Part shown: positions 41,172-44,586 of the stretch, one piece after another
Position numbering within the stretch: position 1 is the first letter of the stretch
Layout of the letters: every line of letters begins with the position of its first letter
The notes under the pieces: generated by a model
What the model was told of the DNA's origin: nothing
The model's input: only the letters and a program-made list of their open reading frames with translations
Database searches by the model: none
Made by a program: the position numbers and the translations under genes
Assembly (NCBI GenBank): GCA_003218135.1
Contig: QHNQ01000024.1
Location: 1-44,586 of the forward strand
DNA: 44,586 nt
DNA from: Verrucomicrobiota bacterium
Lineage (GTDB): Bacteria > Verrucomicrobiota > Verrucomicrobiia > Chthoniobacterales > UBA10450
Direction: 5' to 3'

Positions 41172-42032
41172 TCAGATCATTCCGCGCATCAACAGCGTCA
41201 ATAATCCGATTCCCAGGACAATCCGGTAAAGAGCGAACGGCACAAATCCGCGTTCCCGCACCCAGTTCATAAACCATGCGACTACGGCCAGCGCTACGAA
41301 AAATGAGACCACAAATCCGATTGCGAGCACGATCCACTCATGCCCATTCATCGTGAGAGAGGCGATGTTCTGCTCACCATGATGCGGCATGATTGTCTTC
41401 AAAAAATCATACCCAGTGGCGACCATCATCGTCGGCATCGATAAGAAAAACGAAAATTCGAGCGCGGCCGGACGCGACAGGCCAGCGACCTGCCCGGCCG
41501 CGATGGTGGACATCGAACGGGAAGTGCCTGGAAAAACAGCCGAAAGAATTTGCGCCGCGCCAATCCACACCGCTTGCGGCAGCGTCATTTCTTCCATCTG
41601 CATCGTCCGTGGCCGCGTAAAAGCGGCGTCAACGATCCACATGATTATTCCGCCAATGAGGAGGGCCAGCGCCATGACCCAGAGACTTTCGAGATTTCTG
41701 CCGATCTGTTTCGCCAACAGCCACGCCGGAACTGCCGTTACGACAAACGCAATCAGCGTGAGACTCAAGGGATGGGTAAAGATGGTGCGATCGCCACGCT
41801 CACCCTTTGGAAAAGTCCAAAGAAACTTTAGGATGCGTTCACGAAAATAGACCGGCAACGCCAGAATGGCGCCGAGCTGAATAACGATGGTGTACATTTT
41901 CCAGAAGCCATCGTGAAGATCGATGTTTAGTAGCGCCTCGCAGATCCGCAAATGCGCAGTGGAACTCACCGGAAGAAATTCCGTCAGCCCTTCGACAATT
42001 CCCAGAAAGATCGATAGCAGGTATTCTTGCAT
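41172..42032 (-). CDS. uppP: Undecaprenyl-diphosphatase
   Basis: BacA/UppP-type integral membrane phosphatase that recycles undecaprenyl diphosphate and can confer bacitracin resistance. The 286-residue protein has EGLTEFLPVSSTAHL (14-28; catalytic Glu and His) and PGTSRSMSTI (second motif), with about eight hydrophobic segments. ATG 42032. Confidence 0.95.
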   Translation of the reverse strand: MQEYLLSIFLGIVEGLTEFLPVSSTAHLRICEALLNIDLHDGFWKMYTIVIQLGAILALPVYFRERILKFLWTFPKGERGDRTIFTHPLSLTLIAFVVTAVPAWLLAKQIGRNLESLWVMALALLIGGIIMWIVDAAFTRPRTMQMEEMTLPQAVWIGAAQILSAVFPGTSRSMSTIAAGQVAGLSRPAALEFSFFLSMPTMMVATGYDFLKTIMPHHGEQNIASLTMNGHEWIVLAIGFVVSFFVALAVVAWFMNWVRERGFVPFALYRIVLGIGLLTLLMRGMI

Positions 42033-42039
42033 GTTTAAG

Positions 42040-42124
42040 CGTCGTTAAATCGTTAAAAGCTTAAATCGTCAAATGGTGTTTCGCCTGGCGGGTTTGTAAT
42101 TTTTAACTCTTTTAACGATTTCAC
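42040..42124. repeat. GTTAAATCGTTAAAA inverted repeat
   Basis: AGCGTCGTTAAATCGTTAAA (42038-42057) and TTTTTAACTCTTTTAACGAT, TTCAC (42099-42123) are imperfect inverted copies around CGCCTGGCGGG. Lies between glnB and uppP on the minus strand. Confidence 0.65.
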
Positions 42125-42149
42125 CGCAGGAGCCCTTCGCGCTACCCGC

Positions 42150-42497
<348 letters not shown>

Positions 42498-42545
42498 TTA
42501 AAAACTGACCTCTCAAATGGCAAGCATCGCGTTGTGCTGCGTGCT

Positions 42546-42580
42546 GGAGTGTCCGCTGTCTCAGCGGAGCTCAGCGGAAG
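42546..42580. repeat. GTGTCCGCTGTCTCAGCGGA fragment
   Basis: A partial copy of the GTAGTGTCCGCTGTCCTCAG element seen at 26313 and 26704, here without the TGTA end. It lies in the gap between mutL and glnB. Confidence 0.7.
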
Positions 42581-42643
42581 CGGAGATAATAGCGATATTG
42601 CGCCGAGGACAGGAAGTAGCCTGAGAATCTCTTTCGCGCGGCA

Positions 42644-44494
42644 TTACACCTTCCGTCCGAATTTTTTCTCTAGTTCACTCAGTGAAATCTGGATCATCGT
42701 TGGCCGGCCGTGCGGGCAACAGTACGGCAAATCGCAGTCGAGCAAATCGCGAATAAGTTTTTCAACTTCAGGGTAACGCAGCGGATCATTAGCCTTAACG
42801 GCGTGGCGGCAAACGCTTTTGGCGATCATCTCTTCGCCCAAACGCATCGCTGAAGTGTTGTTGCCAGCGCTGTTTAGATCGTCAATTACCTTCCGCATGA
42901 ATTGCCCCGGGTCCGAGACGTTCAAAAAGCTCGGCACAGCGTCGATTTTAAAAGTGTTAGGCCCAAAGCTCTCAATCCCGATTCCCATCCTTTGCAAAAC
43001 CGATAAGTTCCTCTCGATCCAATCCGCGTCGCGCGGCGGCACATTGAAAGTCTGCGGTAGCAGCAGCTTTTGCGTCGGGACCCCCTGCTCTTCCATTCTC
43101 CGCCGCAATTCTTCGAAGAGGATACGTTCATGCGCTGCATGTTGATCAACCAGGACAAGGCCGTCCGCATTCTCCATCAACACATATAGCTTATTCAGGA
43201 CACCGATGATCTGGAATTCATGCTGAGCGGCTCTCTTGGCGCGTTGTTCCCGCTGTAGGGCAGGCGCATCGCCTGGCGATTTAAACTGTTCCGGCAGGCG
43301 AGGCGCCTGCCCTATAACGTCCAAGCCTCGTGCCCGCCCCGAGCCGACGCCTCCGCCTACCGTTGAACTAACATAAGGTAACTCACGATGTAACTCCTCA
43401 GGAGCAATTACCTCGGGTCGTAGTCTCAGGTCAGGAGCCGTTTTTGTGGCATCACCAGGTGCCATCGTAGGTGGTGCCCGAAATCTTTCCTGCCATGCCG
43501 CCCTGCCTGCTTCCAGCGTTTCATGAATGCACCGAGCGATCGCTTCCCGGACCGCGGTCGGATCACGAAAACGCACTTCACGTTTTGCCGGATGAACATT
43601 TACATCGACACCCCCCGGGTCGAGCTCAAGAAACAGAAACGTAACCGGATACTGCCCTTTCATTAGAGCGGTATGGTAGCCTTCGCGAATAGCAGCAGTA
43701 ATGAGGCTGCTTTCAATCGCGCGGCCGTTCACAAACACAAGCTGTTGCGCGCGGGTTTGACGGCTCAGACCTGCCTGTCCAATGAAACCACTGATTCGGA
43801 CACTGAGTGAAAGAGTGCCGGTTACTTCAACGAGGCGCTGCACTAGCTCAACTCCATACAGATCGCGGATCCGATCAGTGAGTATTGCCGCAGCCGGCAA
43901 CTGAAATAACATGCGGTCGTCTCGCAACAGCGAAAAGGCCGTGTGAGAATGGCCTATGGCCTGCAAATGAATCTGATGCTCGATGTTACGGCTTTCAGTA
44001 CTTTCAGAACGAAGAAATTTCCGGCGCGCGGGCAGGTTATAAAAAAGCGAGCGCACCTCGACTTGCGTTCCAGGCGCTTCACCGCCGTCACGCACAACGT
44101 CAAGCTTGCCGCCATTAACGACAATTTCGGTGCCTGCGATCGCGTGAGGCTCGCGCGAAGTTAGGCGAAATCGCGAGACGCTGGCGATGCTTGGCAAGGC
44201 TTCGCCGCGAAATCCCAGCGTGGCCACCGCTTCAAGATCAGCAGCAGACCGGATCTTGCTCGTGGCATGCCGCTCCAGGGAAAGCAGCGCGTCATCGCGA
44301 TCCATGCCGCAGCCGTCATCGATTACGCGAATCAACGAAATTCCCCCGCGACGAATGATGATGTCGATTTTGCGCGCGCCGGCGTCGATGCTGTTCTCGA
44401 CCAGTTCCTTCACCACTGACGCCGGGCGCTCCACGACTTCGCCGGCAGCTACCTGGCTGGCTACCGTCTCAGACAACAATCGAATCTGACCCAT
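42644..44494 (-). CDS. mutL: DNA mismatch repair protein MutL
   Basis: GHKL ATPase that links MutS recognition to strand removal. The 616-residue product has SQVAAGEVVERPASVVKELV, ENSIDAGA (33-40, ATP-binding), DGCGM, TLGFRGEAL and NVHPAKREVRF. The C-terminal domain has the endonuclease motif DQHAAHERILFE (from D450), plus SVCRHAVKA and CPHGRPT, so it is the nicking type of MutL used in bacteria without MutH. Residues 393-414, in the flexible linker, are encoded by a palindromic element read in frame. ATG 44494 gives the standard N-terminus. Confidence 0.96.
   Translation of the reverse strand: MGQIRLLSETVASQVAAGEVVERPASVVKELVENSIDAGARKIDIIIRRGGISLIRVIDDGCGMDRDDALLSLERHATSKIRSAADLEAVATLGFRGEALPSIASVSRFRLTSREPHAIAGTEIVVNGGKLDVVRDGGEAPGTQVEVRSLFYNLPARRKFLRSESTESRNIEHQIHLQAIGHSHTAFSLLRDDRMLFQLPAAAILTDRIRDLYGVELVQRLVEVTGTLSLSVRISGFIGQAGLSRQTRAQQLVFVNGRAIESSLITAAIREGYHTALMKGQYPVTFLFLELDPGGVDVNVHPAKREVRFRDPTAVREAIARCIHETLEAGRAAWQERFRAPPTMAPGDATKTAPDLRLRPEVIAPEELHRELPYVSSTVGGGVGSGRARGLDVIGQAPRLPEQFKSPGDAPALQREQRAKRAAQHEFQIIGVLNKLYVLMENADGLVLVDQHAAHERILFEELRRRMEEQGVPTQKLLLPQTFNVPPRDADWIERNLSVLQRMGIGIESFGPNTFKIDAVPSFLNVSDPGQFMRKVIDDLNSAGNNTSAMRLGEEMIAKSVCRHAVKANDPLRYPEVEKLIRDLLDCDLPYCCPHGRPTMIQISLSELEKKFGRKV
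43254..43317. repeat. GTAGGGCAGGCG palindrome inside mutL
   Basis: 64 bp from TGTAGGGCAGGCGCATCGCC to GGCGCCTGCCCTATAA. Read on the minus strand it encodes VIGQAPRLPEQFKSPGDAPALQ-like sequence (residues 393-414). Same family as the insert in queA; the arm ending CCT GCC CTA CA is read in the same frame. Confidence 0.92.
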
Positions 44495-44586
44495 CTTGTA
44501 TTCCAGATTGTAGATTCCAGATGGCTGATTGCGAAGGAAAACAGCAAGCGGATGGAAATTCGAAATCCGCCTCACAAAATAGCGCT
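44495..44586. other. Upstream region of mutL, cut by the window edge
   Basis: 92 bases with TTCCAGATTGTAGATTCCAG (44500-44519), a small direct repeat of the word ATTCCAGAT. No other gene begins here within the window. Confidence 0.4.

Overview
This 44.6 kb window looks like chromosomal DNA of a soil-type Verrucomicrobium, probably from the Spartobacteria/Chthoniobacterales side. That placement is an inference from gene content (zwf-opcA, family 4 uracil-DNA glycosylase, four-helix-bundle protein, COG4261 acyltransferase with an ApeP-like dehydratase) and from the style of the intergenic repeats. It is not a computed placement. No rRNA, tRNA, CRISPR array or intact prophage was seen.

Layout. 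0-0.8 kb: a decayed HAD phosphatase. 0.8-3.5 kb: zwf and opcA (oxidative pentose phosphate pathway; the lactonase gene pgl lies at 31 kb). 3.5-11.2 kb: a GT4 glycosyltransferase, an acyl-CoA thioesterase, queA, a family 4 uracil-DNA glycosylase, a squalene/phytoene synthase, an exported DUF362 protein and hemW. 11.3-14.1 kb: a small membrane protein, a mannose-1-phosphate guanylyltransferase, ruvX and truA. 14.3-22.5 kb: fumarylacetoacetase and an unknown partner, an ICMT-like methyltransferase, an aldose epimerase, glutamate dehydrogenase, a Cys/Met-metabolism PLP enzyme and murJ. 22.5-24.5 kb: a gene-poor scar with an IS1595-type transposase remnant, small ORFs and 0.9 kb without a convincing gene. 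24.5-32.3 kb: a LuxR-type regulator lacking the phospho-acceptor Asp, an exported double-VDTG protease, a Nif3-like protein, a four-helix-bundle gene in an A/T-rich repeat frame, a metallo-beta-lactamase-fold protein, a zinc-ribbon membrane protein, a sugar epimerase, pgl and msrA. 32.4-36.9 kb: a five-gene plus-strand run (sulfotransferase, FabZ-like hotdog, SAM methyltransferase, COG4261 acyltransferase, ApeP-like hotdog) resembling part of an aryl-polyene-type lipid cluster without its ketosynthases and carrier proteins. 36.9-44.5 kb: minus-strand housekeeping genes fabG, uppS, purA, two small proteins, uppP, glnB and mutL.

The most striking signal is a dense population of dispersed palindromic elements of several families. 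One family (TGTAGGG/TGTAGCG...CTACA) lies at seven of eight convergent gene junctions and often supplies the stop codon. Copies also sit in frame inside queA, hemW and mutL and are translated into 17-22 extra residues, which resembles the Rickettsia palindromic elements. A perfect inverted duplication (221-bp arms, 39-bp loop) between queA and the glycosylase gene is centred on such a palindrome.

Cell-envelope genes are well represented: murJ, uppS and uppP for undecaprenyl-phosphate/lipid II cycling, a glycosyltransferase, a GDP-sugar pyrophosphorylase, a nucleotide-sugar epimerase, an isoprenoid synthase and the lipid cassette.
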